This document shows, one piece after another, positions 42,595-51,919 of a DNA stretch of 64,000 nt. A program made the translations under genes and the position numbers. Source of the stretch: Blastococcus saxobsidens DD2 (lineage in GTDB: Bacteria; Actinomycetota; Actinomycetes; Mycobacteriales; Geodermatophilaceae); NCBI RefSeq assembly GCF_000284015.1, contig NC_016943.1, positions 3,885,541-3,949,540 on the forward strand, given 5' to 3'. The notes beneath the pieces were generated by a model. It was given only the letters and a program-made list of their open reading frames with translations. It had not been told where the DNA came from and did no database searches. The number at the start of each line of letters is the position of its first letter. Positions within the stretch are counted from its first letter, which is position 1.

Positions 42595-45500
42595 TCAGCC
42601 CGTCCCGGTGACCAGGGCCAGCAGGCCGGCCTCATCCAGGAGGTCGACCGGTCGGATCGTCTCCTTGGCGGCCACGTGGTGGAAGCCGGCGCTGACCCGC
42701 TCGACCGGCACCCCGGTCAGCCGTGACCAGCCCAGCCGGTAGGCGGCCAGCTGCACCCCCGCCGCGGCGAGGTCGCCACCGGTCGGCGGTGGCCCGGTCT
42801 TCCAGTCGATGACCTCGTAGCCGCCGTCCTCGCGCTGGAAGACGGCGTCGATCCGGCCCCGCAGGGTCAGCGGGCCGAGGGGGGTCTCGAACGGCACCTC
42901 GACCTCGAGCGGCTGGCGGTCGGCCCACTCGCTGCCGAGGAACGCCGCGCGCAGCTCCTCCAGCTGGTCGTCGGGCGCAGCCAGCTCGTCACCGGAGCCG
43001 GGCAGCTCGTCGAGGTCGACCAGCCGCGCGGCACCGAACCGCTCCTCCAGCCAGGCGTGGAACGCGGTGCCCCGCCGGGCCTGTGGTGCGGGTGCGGCGG
43101 GCATCGGGCGGCGCAGCCGCCGGGCCAGTTCACCGGGGTCGCGGCGCAACGTGACCAGCGCCGAGACCGACAGGTGCGAGGGCAGCGGCACCTCGACCGT
43201 GGGGCTCGCCGCGACCGCGCGTTCGCGGAGCAGCAGGTCGGCATCGCGCACCCAGGAGGCGACGAGCTCGTCCGGTTCGCCGAGGGCGAGCTCCGGATCC
43301 AGCGGGTGCGGCGCGGCGCCCTCGACCAGCTGGGCCGCCGCGGTCAGGGCGCGACGGCGCGGCTCCGACAGCGGGTCGGCCGGCCACTGACCGACCGGCC
43401 ACTCCTCCAGCGCCGGGTTGGTCGCGCCGTCCTCGGGTGCGGGCGCCCAGTGCACGACGCTGCCGGCGCCGGCCTCGCAGGCCTCCTTGGCGGTGTGCAG
43501 CAGGGACGACGGCCCGCACGGCTTGATCCCGTCGCGCCACCAGCTGCCCGAGCACAGCAGCAGCCGCTTGGCGCGCGTGACGGCGACGTACCCCAGCCGG
43601 ATCTCCTCGTCCCGGCCGAAGTCCTTCCAGTCCTCGACGTACTCCTCCAGCGCATCGCGCACCACCGCCTGGTCCCCGGACCCGGGCACGGGCAGCCGCA
43701 TCCTGGGCAGCTCCTCGCGGTCGGTCAGCCGCAGGTCGACCGGGACGGCGCCCGAGTCCTTGATCCAGGAGTCGCTGGCGTTGGACCGCGCCGGGAACTG
43801 GTCGACGGTCATCCCCGGCACGGCGACGACGTCCCACTCCAGCCCCTTGGCGGAGTGTCCGGTGAGCAGCTGGACGGCCTCCGGGTTGACCGCCACCTCC
43901 CCCGGCTCCAAACCGCGCTCCCGCTCCTCGGCGTCGCGCAGGTATCCCAGGAACGCCGGCAGCGACGGCAGTTCGGCCAGCTCGGTGAACTCCGCGGCCA
44001 CCCCGTGCAGCGCATCCAGGTGCGCCCGCGCCCCGGCCGGGCTGACCCCGGGGGCGCTGGCCAGCTCGGTCTCCAGCCCCAGCGTGCGGGCCACCTCGTC
44101 GACCAGGTCGGGCAGCGACTCCCCGATCCGGCCGCGCAGGTACGCGAGCTCGCCGCCCAGCCGGCGCAGCCGGCGGTAGCCGGCGGGTGAGTACTGCTCG
44201 GCGTCCCCGAGGTCGTCCAGCGCCTCCACGATGCTGCCGCGTTCCTGCGGGGGCTCGGGCGCTGCCGGGTCCGCGGGCTCGCCCTCCGCCGGGCGGGCGG
44301 GCCTGCGGGAGTGCACCAGTGCCCGGGCCCGCGCCTCGAGTGCCGCGAGGTCACGCGGGCCGATCCGCCAGCGCGCCCCGGTCAGCAGCCGGCCCATGGC
44401 GTCCCCGGCGGTCGGGTCGACGAGCACGGTGAGGGTGGCGACCACGTCGGAGACCTCGGGCACCTCGAGCAGCCCGCCGAGGCCCACCACCTCGACGGGC
44501 AGCCCGCGCTCGCGCAGCGCCGCGGCGATCCCCGGCAGCTGCTTGCGGGTGCGCACCAGCACCGCCATCGACGGCGGGCTCTGCACCTCGCGGTCCTCCC
44601 GACCGCACCGCGGCCAGGTGCCGTCCCCGTGCTCAGCGGAGCCGCTGCGTCGTCCCTGCGCGGACCCCTCCGGGGCCCACTCGGGACGACCGGTATCCCC
44701 GAGTCCTGAATGCCAGGCCTGCGCCAACCGGTCGGCCAGCGCGACGGTCTCGTCGGCGACGGTCTCGTACAACCCGACGGTCACCGAGCCACGTCCGGCG
44801 GTGGGCGCCGGTGCCAGGTCGGGCAGCGGGTGGGCCGGCTCCGGCAGCATCCCGGAGACGGCGTTGGCGACGGCCAGCACCGCCTCGTCGTTGCGCCAGC
44901 TGGTGGCCAGGGTCAGCCGCTCGGCCCGGCGGCCCGGCTTGCCGGGGAAGGTGCGGGCGAACCGCTCGATCGTGCCGGCCGACGCTCCGCGCCACCCGTA
45001 GATGGACTGCCGGGGGTCGCCGACGGCCAGCACCGGGTGGCCGCTGTCGCCGCCGAAGAGCGCCTCGAGCATCCGCAGCTGGCCGACGCTGGTGTCCTGG
45101 TACTCGTCGAGCAGGACCACCTTCCAGCGGGTGCGCTCCCGCCGGCCCACCTCCGGGGAGGCGACGGCGATCCGCGCGGCGTAGGACACCTGGTCGGCAT
45201 AGTCGATCGAGCCCATCGCCCGCTTGCGCGCCTCGAACGCCTCGACCAGCGGCAGCAGCGCCACCCGGGCCCGCTGCCGGGCGAGCATCTCGGCGACCGC
45301 GGCGTAGACCCCCTTCTTCTTCGGGGCGTCGGGGTAGCCGGCGATCTGCTGCTCGAGCCGCGCCGTCCAGGTGCGCAGGGCGGCGGGAGTGACGTCGTGC
45401 TCGCCCATCTCGGCGGCCAGCGCCAGCACGTCCTCGACGGTGGTGAGCAGCGAGAGCGGGACGTCGGACATGTCGCCGGTCCAGGCGGCCACCGCCGTCG

Positions 45501-46023
45501 TGGCCTGACCCCAGCACATGGCCGGGCCGAGGACGCCCGCGCCGGGTTCGATGCCGATCCGGAGCCCGTGCTCGGCGACCAGCGCCGCCGCGTACCCGTG
45601 GTAGGTCGCCACCGTGGGCTGGGCGATCGCCAGCCGTTCCCGTAGGTCCGGCTCGGTGTCCGGGTGGCGGGCGAGCGCACCCAGCCGCAGCCGGATCCGC
45701 TCGTTGAGCTCGCTGGCGGCCTTGCGGGTGAAGGTGAGGCCGAGGATCGCCTCGGGTTCGACGATCCGGTTGGCCACCAGGTACGACACCCGCGCGGCCA
45801 TCGTCTCCGTCTTGCCCGATCCGGCCCCGGCGACGACGACCAGCGGCCGGTCGGCCGGTGCCGACACCACTCCGGCCTGCTCGTCGGACGGCGCGTAGGA
45901 GAGCCCGCAGCGCGCGGCGACCTCGGCCGGGGTGAGCACGCGGCGCGGGGCCGGCTGCTCGGCCGGGGTGCCGGCGAGCAGGTCGTCGAAGGAGAGCTGC
46001 CCGTCGTCGGGTCCGCGGCTCAT
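42595..46023 (-). CDS. adnB: AdnB: helicase-nuclease subunit for DNA break resection
   Basis: Second subunit of the AdnAB complex, which unwinds and trims double-strand breaks in actinobacteria. The 1142 residues contain Walker A VVAGAGSGKTETMAA (near 62), motif II LLDEYQDTSVGQLRMLEAL, GDPRQSIYGWRGA, HSAKGLEWDVV and VAVTRAKRL. The C-terminal RecB-type nuclease has GRIDAVF, YEVIDWKTGPPP (catalytic Asp and Lys) and QLAAYRLGW. ATG 46023 overlaps the adnA stop (ATGA). Between the helicase 1B and 2B parts, about 35 residues (EWAPEGSAQGRRSGSAEHGD and on) are coded by an inserted repeat (44578-44690). They fall between AQAWH and PPSMAVLVRT, a surface-like loop. Confidence 0.94.
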   Translation of the reverse strand: MSRGPDDGQLSFDDLLAGTPAEQPAPRRVLTPAEVAARCGLSYAPSDEQAGVVSAPADRPLVVVAGAGSGKTETMAARVSYLVANRIVEPEAILGLTFTRKAASELNERIRLRLGALARHPDTEPDLRERLAIAQPTVATYHGYAAALVAEHGLRIGIEPGAGVLGPAMCWGQATTAVAAWTGDMSDVPLSLLTTVEDVLALAAEMGEHDVTPAALRTWTARLEQQIAGYPDAPKKKGVYAAVAEMLARQRARVALLPLVEAFEARKRAMGSIDYADQVSYAARIAVASPEVGRRERTRWKVVLLDEYQDTSVGQLRMLEALFGGDSGHPVLAVGDPRQSIYGWRGASAGTIERFARTFPGKPGRRAERLTLATSWRNDEAVLAVANAVSGMLPEPAHPLPDLAPAPTAGRGSVTVGLYETVADETVALADRLAQAWHSGLGDTGRPEWAPEGSAQGRRSGSAEHGDGTWPRCGREDREVQSPPSMAVLVRTRKQLPGIAAALRERGLPVEVVGLGGLLEVPEVSDVVATLTVLVDPTAGDAMGRLLTGARWRIGPRDLAALEARARALVHSRRPARPAEGEPADPAAPEPPQERGSIVEALDDLGDAEQYSPAGYRRLRRLGGELAYLRGRIGESLPDLVDEVARTLGLETELASAPGVSPAGARAHLDALHGVAAEFTELAELPSLPAFLGYLRDAEERERGLEPGEVAVNPEAVQLLTGHSAKGLEWDVVAVPGMTVDQFPARSNASDSWIKDSGAVPVDLRLTDREELPRMRLPVPGSGDQAVVRDALEEYVEDWKDFGRDEEIRLGYVAVTRAKRLLLCSGSWWRDGIKPCGPSSLLHTAKEACEAGAGSVVHWAPAPEDGATNPALEEWPVGQWPADPLSEPRRRALTAAAQLVEGAAPHPLDPELALGEPDELVASWVRDADLLLRERAVAASPTVEVPLPSHLSVSALVTLRRDPGELARRLRRPMPAAPAPQARRGTAFHAWLEERFGAARLVDLDELPGSGDELAAPDDQLEELRAAFLGSEWADRQPLEVEVPFETPLGPLTLRGRIDAVFQREDGGYEVIDWKTGPPPTGGDLAAAGVQLAAYRLGWSRLTGVPVERVSAGFHHVAAKETIRPVDLLDEAGLLALVTGTG
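44578..44690 (-). repeat. GGA-hairpin repeat copy inside adnB, in frame
   Basis: On the minus strand this stretch follows the intergenic copies: head hairpin CCCC-GGA-GGGG, the core block CGCAGCGGCTC...GGGGACGGCACCTGG, and a tail GCGGTC-GGGA-GGACCGC. The reading frame of adnB passes through it with no stop and codes for about 35 residues. Confidence 0.8.
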
Positions 46024-49000
46024 CCGGTCACCTGCCGTCCGCGCTCCTGCAGCGGGCAGCTCCGCCGGGCCGGGCAACGGGAGCAGTGGGCGCCGGTGCG
46101 GACCTCGAAGGTGCCGGCCCCCATGCCGTCGCCCACCTCGGCCACGAGCTGCCCGGCCCACGTCTGGTCCAGCGGGACGTCGGCGGGCAGCGGCTCCTGG
46201 TGCTGCTCCTTGGCCTTGGCGCCGGTACCCACCTGCAGCAGGGCGGCGCCACCCGGCACGGTGCCGTGCTCGGCGAAGCCGCCGGCGGCGATGGCCACCT
46301 GGTAGGCGGCGAGCTGGCCGTGCTCCTCGGTGTTCCTGACGGCCGTCTTGCCGGTCTTGAGGTCGACGACGACCAGGCGCCCCTCGGCGTCGCGCTCGAG
46401 CCGGTCCACCTGACCGCGGATGCGCGCCCGCCCGACGACGACGTCGACGTTGCCCTCGGCGGCGAGGAGCTCCCGGCTGTTGGCGGCATGCCAGCGCAGG
46501 AAGCGGACGAGCATGTCCTGGGCCTGGACGCGCTGCCGCTGGTCGGCCCACCCGGGCCCGAGGTCGAGCTGGTCGAGCTCGGCGTCCAGGACCGCCCGTG
46601 CGTCGGTGGCGGGCAGCCCTTCGGCGACCTGCTGGGCGACCGCGTGCACCGCCGTGCCGACGGTGCGGGTGGCGTCGGCCGAGGCCTCCGCGCCGACCGC
46701 CCCGAGCACCCAGCGCAGGGGGCACTTCTGGAAGGTCTCGATGGCGGAGGGCCGCACCCGCACCGGCTGCTCCTCCGGCACCAGCGGGGCGTCGTCGGAC
46801 AGCGGCGCCAGCCCCCACCAGCGGGCGGGAGCGGCGCCGGGCACGCCGTCGTCGGCGAGCCGGCGCAGCACCGAAGCCGCCGCCGAGCGACGGGGCGCCG
46901 GGGTATGCGGATCGGTCAGCGCGCGCCGCAGCTCCGCCACCAGCGCGGACAGCGTCAGCGCCCGCGGCAGCTCGGTGAGCGGACGGCCGTCGGCCGGGGG
47001 CGGCTCGACCAGGTCCAGGAACCGGGAGGCGGTCGCGCCGGCGTCGGCGCCGTCGAGTGCACCCTCGACGGCGGTGACCAGGAGCCGGCGGCGGGCGCGG
47101 GTGCAGGCGACGTAGAACAGGCGGCGCTCCTCGGCGAGCGCGAGGGCGCGGCGGTCGGTACGGGCACCGTCGATGCCGGCGGCCTTCTCGACCAGGACCT
47201 CGGCCCCCAGCAGCGACGCCCGTTCCCGTAGGTCGGGCCAGACGGCCTCCTGCACCCCGGAGACGCAGACCAGCTCCCACTCCAGGCCCTTGGCGGCGTG
47301 CGCGGTGAGCAGCCGCACCGTCTCGCCGGGAACCGCCCGCGCGGCGCCGGTGTCGCCGGGCAGCTCCTGCGCCGACAGGTGCGCGACGAAGGCCCGCACG
47401 TCGGCCGAGGGCAGCCGGTCGACGAAGCCGGCAGCGGCGTCGAAGAGCGCGACGACGGCGTCGAGATCGCGGTCGGCGACGGCGCCCGGCGGCCCCCCGG
47501 CGGCACTGGCCCGCGCCCACCGTGACGCCAGCCCGCTGCGCTGCCACATCGCCCACAGCACGTCCTCCACGGTGCCGTCCAGCGCCAGCGCCAGCCGTCC
47601 GGCGGCCATCACCGCGGCCACCCGCACCGCCGGGCGGGCGACGTGCTCGGGCAGCGCCTCCAGGAGCGCGTCGTCGGCCAGCGCCATCGCCAGCGGCGCG
47701 CCGCGCTCAGCGGCATCGATGCCCTGTCTGGCCAGCGCGATGCGCACCGCGCGGCGCAGCCGGCGGAGGTCCAGCACGGTGGCCCCACCGAGCGGCGAGG
47801 CCAGCAGTGCCTCGGCCGCCGGCTCGTCGAGGCCGGCCGGTTCGCCGTCCGGCCCCGGCAGCAATGCCGTGAGGGTGTGGAGGAAGGGGGCCACCGCGGG
47901 CTGGGCGGCCAGCGGCAGGTCGTCGGTGGAGACGGTGACCGGCACCCCGGCCGAGGCGAGCGCCCGCCGGAAGGGACCCAGCACCGCGGCCGTGCGGACG
48001 ACGACGGCCATCTCCGACCACGGGACGCCGTCGAGCAGGTGGGCCCGCCGCAGCACGTCGGCGACGTAGGCCGCCTCCACCGCCGTGGAGCCGAAGACGT
48101 GCACCGCGGCCTCGCCGGGTGGCGTGCCCTCGCCGGCGGCCAGCCGGCGGTGTTCCCACGGCCCCGGCAGCCCGTCGGCCACCTGCCGGCTGACCCGCAG
48201 CAGCTCCGCACCCGACCGGCGGCACACCCCCAGGGAGAGCCGGCCGGCCGGGCGGCCGTCGGTGTGCCGGAAACGATCGGGGAACTCCACGATGCCGCGC
48301 GGTTCCGCGCCGCGGAAGGCGTAGATGGACTGGTCGGGGTCACCGACGGCCACCAGGTTGGCGCCGCCCCCGGCCAGCAGCTCCAGCAGCTCGACCTGCG
48401 CGGGGTCGGTGTCCTGGTACTCGTCGACGAACAGCCAGCGGGCGCGCTCCCGCTCCTGGCGCAGCAGCTCGGGGTCGTCGCTGAGCTCGAGGATGGCCTG
48501 GCGGACCAGCTCGGCCGGGTCGTACCCGGATGCGTCACCGCGGGACGCCACCCAGAAGTCGCTGACGTTCTCGTACTGCTGCTGGAAGGCCGCGGCATGC
48601 ACCCAGTGCTCGTTGCCGGTCTCCCGCCCCCAGGCGGCCAGCTGCGCGGAGCCGACCCCGCGCTCGGTGGCACGCATCAGCAGCTCGCGCAGCTCCGCCC
48701 GGAAACCCTCGGTGCCCAGCGCCGGTGCGAGGTCGTCGGGCCAGCGCACCGTGCCGACGCCCTCGGCGTCGCCGCGCAGCAGCTCGGCCACGACGGCGTC
48801 CTGCTCGGCGGAGGTGAGCAGCCGCGGCGGCGGATCGCCCCGGAGCACGGCAGCGCGACGGAGGACGCCGTAGGCGTAGGAGTGGAAGGTGCGCGCCAGC
48901 GGCTCGCGGATGGTGCGGGCGACCCGGGAGGTGATGCGGGTGCGCAGCTCGGCGGCGGCCTTGCGGCTGAACGTCAGGACGAGGATCTGCTCGGGGTCGA

Positions 49001-49202
49001 TCCCGGCGTCGATCCGGCCGGCGACCGCCTCGACGATCGTCGTCGTCTTGCCCGTGCCGGGACCGGCCAGGACCAGCAGCGGGCCACCGGGATGGTCGAC
49101 GACCGCCTGCTGCGTCGGGTCGAGGACCGGCGCCGTGGTGCCCGGCACCTGACCGGGCAGCAACCGGTAGACCGGTCTGCCGTCACCCCCGCGCTGTGCC
49201 AC
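46020..49202 (-). CDS. adnA: AdnA: helicase-nuclease subunit with iron-sulfur nuclease
   Basis: First subunit of AdnAB. The 1060 residues hold Walker A LAGPGTGKTTTIVEA (near 46), motif II FVDEYQDTDPAQVELL, GDPDQSIYAFRGAE, AHAAKGLEWELV and VACTRARRRL. The C-terminal RecB/AddB-like nuclease has GQVDRLERD, VVVDLKTGK and QLAAYQVAI. Its iron-sulfur cysteines are one in IETFQKCPLRW (near 840) and three in HCSRCPARRSCPL near the end, the AddB-type pattern. GTG 49202 begins the frame; adnB follows in ATGA overlap. Together they replace RecBCD/AddAB function in mycobacteria. Confidence 0.94.
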   Translation of the reverse strand: MAQRGGDGRPVYRLLPGQVPGTTAPVLDPTQQAVVDHPGGPLLVLAGPGTGKTTTIVEAVAGRIDAGIDPEQILVLTFSRKAAAELRTRITSRVARTIREPLARTFHSYAYGVLRRAAVLRGDPPPRLLTSAEQDAVVAELLRGDAEGVGTVRWPDDLAPALGTEGFRAELRELLMRATERGVGSAQLAAWGRETGNEHWVHAAAFQQQYENVSDFWVASRGDASGYDPAELVRQAILELSDDPELLRQERERARWLFVDEYQDTDPAQVELLELLAGGGANLVAVGDPDQSIYAFRGAEPRGIVEFPDRFRHTDGRPAGRLSLGVCRRSGAELLRVSRQVADGLPGPWEHRRLAAGEGTPPGEAAVHVFGSTAVEAAYVADVLRRAHLLDGVPWSEMAVVVRTAAVLGPFRRALASAGVPVTVSTDDLPLAAQPAVAPFLHTLTALLPGPDGEPAGLDEPAAEALLASPLGGATVLDLRRLRRAVRIALARQGIDAAERGAPLAMALADDALLEALPEHVARPAVRVAAVMAAGRLALALDGTVEDVLWAMWQRSGLASRWARASAAGGPPGAVADRDLDAVVALFDAAAGFVDRLPSADVRAFVAHLSAQELPGDTGAARAVPGETVRLLTAHAAKGLEWELVCVSGVQEAVWPDLRERASLLGAEVLVEKAAGIDGARTDRRALALAEERRLFYVACTRARRRLLVTAVEGALDGADAGATASRFLDLVEPPPADGRPLTELPRALTLSALVAELRRALTDPHTPAPRRSAAASVLRRLADDGVPGAAPARWWGLAPLSDDAPLVPEEQPVRVRPSAIETFQKCPLRWVLGAVGAEASADATRTVGTAVHAVAQQVAEGLPATDARAVLDAELDQLDLGPGWADQRQRVQAQDMLVRFLRWHAANSRELLAAEGNVDVVVGRARIRGQVDRLERDAEGRLVVVDLKTGKTAVRNTEEHGQLAAYQVAIAAGGFAEHGTVPGGAALLQVGTGAKAKEQHQEPLPADVPLDQTWAGQLVAEVGDGMGAGTFEVRTGAHCSRCPARRSCPLQERGRQVTG

Positions 49203-49265
49203 CCCTCGATGGAAGCACGGGGGTACGACGTTCCCGCGCCGGACGCGGCAGGTGGGCCGGGCGGA

Positions 49266-49502
49266 TCAGGCCAGCGAGTCGAGGAGCGCCTGCTCGAGCA
49301 TGAGGTCGGCCGCCGTGGTGAGCCAGCCTGCGACCAGCAGGAGCGGGAAGGCCCGCTCCTCGTCCAGGGAGGCGGTTCCGGCGACGAGCCCGGCCTGGGC
49401 GACCGCCCGGCATGCCATCGTGTTCATGCAGGGACGATCGGCAAGCTCCGCGGGGAACTGAAGCTCGCCGCGCACATCGGCCGGCGCCGCCCGGCCGTTC
49501 AC
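49266..49502 (-). CDS. Small hypothetical protein coupled to the alkyltransferase-like gene
   Basis: A 78-residue frame whose GTG 49502 overlaps the previous stop (GTGA). Its second half (MACRAVAQAGLVAGTASLDEERAFPLLLVAGWLTTAADLML) looks like two helices, one hydrophobic. An inner ATG at 49427 could be the start instead. No family recognised. It is followed 63 bases on by adnA on the same strand, so it may be a leader gene of the adnAB transcript. Confidence 0.5.
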   Translation of the reverse strand: MNGRAAPADVRGELQFPAELADRPCMNTMACRAVAQAGLVAGTASLDEERAFPLLLVAGWLTTAADLMLEQALLDSLA

Positions 49503-49807
49503 GGCCAGACGACGGCGGCGAGGTCGACGCGGCCGTTGCGCATCGGCACCCCCTCGGCCGCGAGCAGTTCCGCCTGCCGCGCCCGTACCGGCTCGGCCAT
49601 CGAGCCGTCGGCCCGCACGACCCGGTACCAGGGCACCGCTCCCCCGCCCTGTGACAGCGCCCGCGCGACCCGCCGCGGGCCGACGCCGATCAGCCGGCCG
49701 ATCGCACCGTAGGTGCTGACCCGGCCGGGCGGGATGTCCTCGACGGCGTCGAACACCGCCTCGTCGACGTCCTGCGCGAAATCCCTCGCGGAGGGAGGGC
49801 GGGCCAC
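49499..49807 (-). CDS. Alkyltransferase-like (ATL) DNA-damage sensor
   Basis: A 102-residue MGMT-fold protein. STYGAIGRLIGVGPRRVARAL forms the DNA-binding helix with the Arg finger, and the active-site motif PCHRV reads PWYRVVRADG: the alkyl-accepting Cys is Trp. So it cannot remove alkyl groups but should bind and flip O6-alkylguanine and hand it to excision repair, as known for ATL proteins. GTG 49807 starts it. Matches the MGMT-like gene found next to adnA in mycobacteria (Rv3204, as recalled). Confidence 0.9.
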   Translation of the reverse strand: MARPPSARDFAQDVDEAVFDAVEDIPPGRVSTYGAIGRLIGVGPRRVARALSQGGGAVPWYRVVRADGSMAEPVRARQAELLAAEGVPMRNGRVDLAAVVWP

Positions 49808-49895
49808 CCGCAGATCATGGCAAGCGTCGTCCCGCGAGCACCCATCCGGAACAGCGACACGCCCGCCACCGGAGGACGTCCCGGGAGCGGCGCGG

Positions 49896-50477
49896 TCAGG
49901 TCGCCTTGCGGCCGAACCGCGCCAGCAGCCGCGTCTGCGGATCCGCGGCGGCGGAGACGTCCAGCGGCGGACCGAACAGACCCGGGACGCCGTCCTCGGG
50001 CAGCCGCTCGGCGTAGACGAGCGCCGCGGTCACCAGCTCGCCGTCCAGCTCCGTGTCGCCGCCGGTGGCGTGCGCCAGGTCCCAGGCGTGCACGGTGAGG
50101 TCGACGGTCATCTCGAAGATGTACTCGTAGCTGGGCGTGGGCCCCCGGGTCAGGTGCACCGTCCGCACCAGGCCCTCGTCCTCGGCGAAGGCCGACAGCG
50201 CACCGTCGGCAGCGGACTCCCAGCCGAGCAACGGGTCGTTGCCGAGCAGGTCACCGGTCTCGTCCGGGAAGCGGCCCTCGGCGTAGGGCTCACCGGCCAT
50301 CAGCGGCGGCACCCACAGCTGCTCGCTGACCAGGTGCGCCACGAGGTCGGCGACCGTCCACTCCGGCAGCGCCCGGTCCTCCCAGCGGTCCGGCTCGACG
50401 GCGTCGACCCGGTCGGTGAACTGGTTCTGGGCACGCTGGAAGAGCTCGAGGAGCTCCACGGGCGAGAAGTCGGACAT
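49896..50477 (-). CDS. DinB-like / maleylpyruvate isomerase family protein (TIGR03086)
   Basis: A 193-residue four-helix DinB-type protein. RWEDRALPEWTVADLVAHLVSEQLWV (His near 47) and VDLTVHAWDLAHATG (two His near 135) supply the three usual metal ligands of the TIGR03086 group, which often works with mycothiol. ATG 50477 is preferred; ATG 50492 would sit 2 bases from the moeZ terminator stem and leave no room for a ribosome site. Substrate unknown. Confidence 0.8.
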   Translation of the reverse strand: MSDFSPVELLELFQRAQNQFTDRVDAVEPDRWEDRALPEWTVADLVAHLVSEQLWVPPLMAGEPYAEGRFPDETGDLLGNDPLLGWESAADGALSAFAEDEGLVRTVHLTRGPTPSYEYIFEMTVDLTVHAWDLAHATGGDTELDGELVTAALVYAERLPEDGVPGLFGPPLDVSAAADPQTRLLARFGRKAT

Positions 50478-50493
50478 GGGAGAAGTGAACATG

Positions 50494-50541
50494 CCGAGGG
50501 CCCGGCCCGCCTCTCCGGAGAGAGGCCGACCGGGCCCTCGG
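50494..50541 (-). terminator. Terminator after moeZ
   Basis: CCGAGGGCCCGG (50494-50505) pairs with CCGGGCCCTCGG (50530-50541), and the loop holds a second stem GCCTCTC-CGGA-GAGAGGC. It lies 24 bases past the moeZ stop. Confidence 0.75.
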
Positions 50542-50564
50542 GCACAACCCAGGTCAGCTGCGGA

Positions 50565-51725
50565 TCAGTACGTCGGCAACGCCTTGTCGATCCGCGTGGC
50601 CCACGCCGTCACGCCGCCCTGGACGTGCACGGCGTCCTTGAAACCGGCGTTCTTGACCGCGGCCAGCGCCTCGGCGGAACGGACGCCGGTCTTGCAGTGG
50701 ATGACGATCGGCCTGTCCTGCGGCAGGGACGCGAGCGCCCGGCCGGAGAGGATCTCGTCCTTGGGGATCAGCTTCGCGCCCGGGATCGAGACGATCTCGT
50801 ACTCGTTCGGCTCTCGGACGTCGATCAGCTCGAAGTCCTTGCCGGCGTCCATCATGTCCTTGAGCTCGTCGACGGTGATCGTCGAGCCGGCGGCCGCCTC
50901 CTGCGCCTCCTCGGACACGACGCCGCAGAACGCCTCGTAGTCGATGAGCCCGGTGATCGGCTCACCCTCGGGGTCCTTGCGCACCTTGATCGTGCGGAAG
51001 GTCATCTCCAGGGCGTCGTAGACCATGAGCCGGCCGAGCAGCGTCTCGCCGATGCCGGTGATGAGCTTGACCGCCTCGGTGGCCTGGATGGCGCCGACCG
51101 TGGCGCAGAGGACGCCGAGCACGCCGCCCTCGGCGCAGCTGGGGACCATGCCGGGCGGCGGGGGCACCGGGTAGAGGTCGCGGTAGTTGGGGCCGTGCTC
51201 GTTCCAGAAGACCGAGACCTGGCCGTCGAACCGGTAGATCGAGCCCCACACGTAGGGCTTGTCCAGCAGCACGCACGCGTCGTTGACCAGGTAGCGCGTG
51301 GCGAAGTTGTCGGTGCCGTCGACGATCAGGTCGTACTGGCTGAAGATGTCGAGCACGTTTTCGCTGTCCAGCCGCGTCTCGTGCAGGCGGACGTCGATCA
51401 GCGGGTTGATCTCCTTGATGGAGTCGCGCGCGCTCTCGGCCTTCGACCGGCCCACGTCGGACTGCCCGTGGATGATCTGGCGCTGCAGGTTCGACTCGTC
51501 GACGGTGTCGAACTCGACGATGCCGAGCGTGCCGACACCGGCCGCGGCCAGGTACATGAGCACCGGCGATCCGAGCCCACCGGCGCCGACGGCGAGCACC
51601 TTGGCGTTCTTCAGACGCTTCTGCCCGTCCATCCCGACGTCGGGGATGATCAGGTGGCGGCTGTACCGGCGGACCTCGTCGATGGACAGGTCGGCCGCGG
51701 GCTCCACCAGGGGTGGCAGGGACAC
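50565..51725 (-). CDS. moeZ: Adenylyltransferase/sulfurtransferase MoeZ
   Basis: Activates ubiquitin-like sulfur carriers (MoaD, ThiS, CysO) by adenylating their C-terminus and then loading sulfur. The 386 residues join a ThiF/MoeB domain (VGAGGLGSPVLMYLAAAGVG near 51, DTVDESNLQRQ) to a C-terminal rhodanese domain with active Cys in VIHCKTGVRSAEAL (near 345). GTG 51725 follows AAGGAG by 5 bases. In mycobacteria the orthologue (moeB1/moeZ, Rv3206c) lies in the same place beside DUF3152. Confidence 0.93.
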   Translation of the reverse strand: MSLPPLVEPAADLSIDEVRRYSRHLIIPDVGMDGQKRLKNAKVLAVGAGGLGSPVLMYLAAAGVGTLGIVEFDTVDESNLQRQIIHGQSDVGRSKAESARDSIKEINPLIDVRLHETRLDSENVLDIFSQYDLIVDGTDNFATRYLVNDACVLLDKPYVWGSIYRFDGQVSVFWNEHGPNYRDLYPVPPPPGMVPSCAEGGVLGVLCATVGAIQATEAVKLITGIGETLLGRLMVYDALEMTFRTIKVRKDPEGEPITGLIDYEAFCGVVSEEAQEAAAGSTITVDELKDMMDAGKDFELIDVREPNEYEIVSIPGAKLIPKDEILSGRALASLPQDRPIVIHCKTGVRSAEALAAVKNAGFKDAVHVQGGVTAWATRIDKALPTY

Positions 51726-51919
51726 GCTTGCTCCTTCATGTCGCGGACAGCGGCCCCTCGTCGCGGGCCGGCGTTCGTGTGCACAACAGCGTGCCAGGCC
51801 GACCTCTTCCCGACGGACGGCGGCCATCGCGCCGGCGGAGCACCCGATCGTGTGCGCGAATGCTCAGTTCGCGCGCTCAGAACTGCGCACTCGCGCGCTC
51901 CGTCGGCTCCGGACGGCGA

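Noticed and set aside
42595-47556. A 1653-codon minus-strand frame through adnB and into adnA
   Set aside because: Only the part from ATG 46023 is AdnB; the rest is the wrong frame of adnA, kept open by high GC.
47643-49712. A 689-codon plus-strand frame opposite adnA
   Set aside because: Antisense shadow; no domain, low-complexity Arg/Gly/Ala, and adnA opposite has all its motifs.
51726-51919. Possible small gene or regulator between moeZ and DUF3152
   Set aside because: Frames are shadows; only repeated GCGCGCTC and CAGAACTG-like words are seen, without a clear structure.
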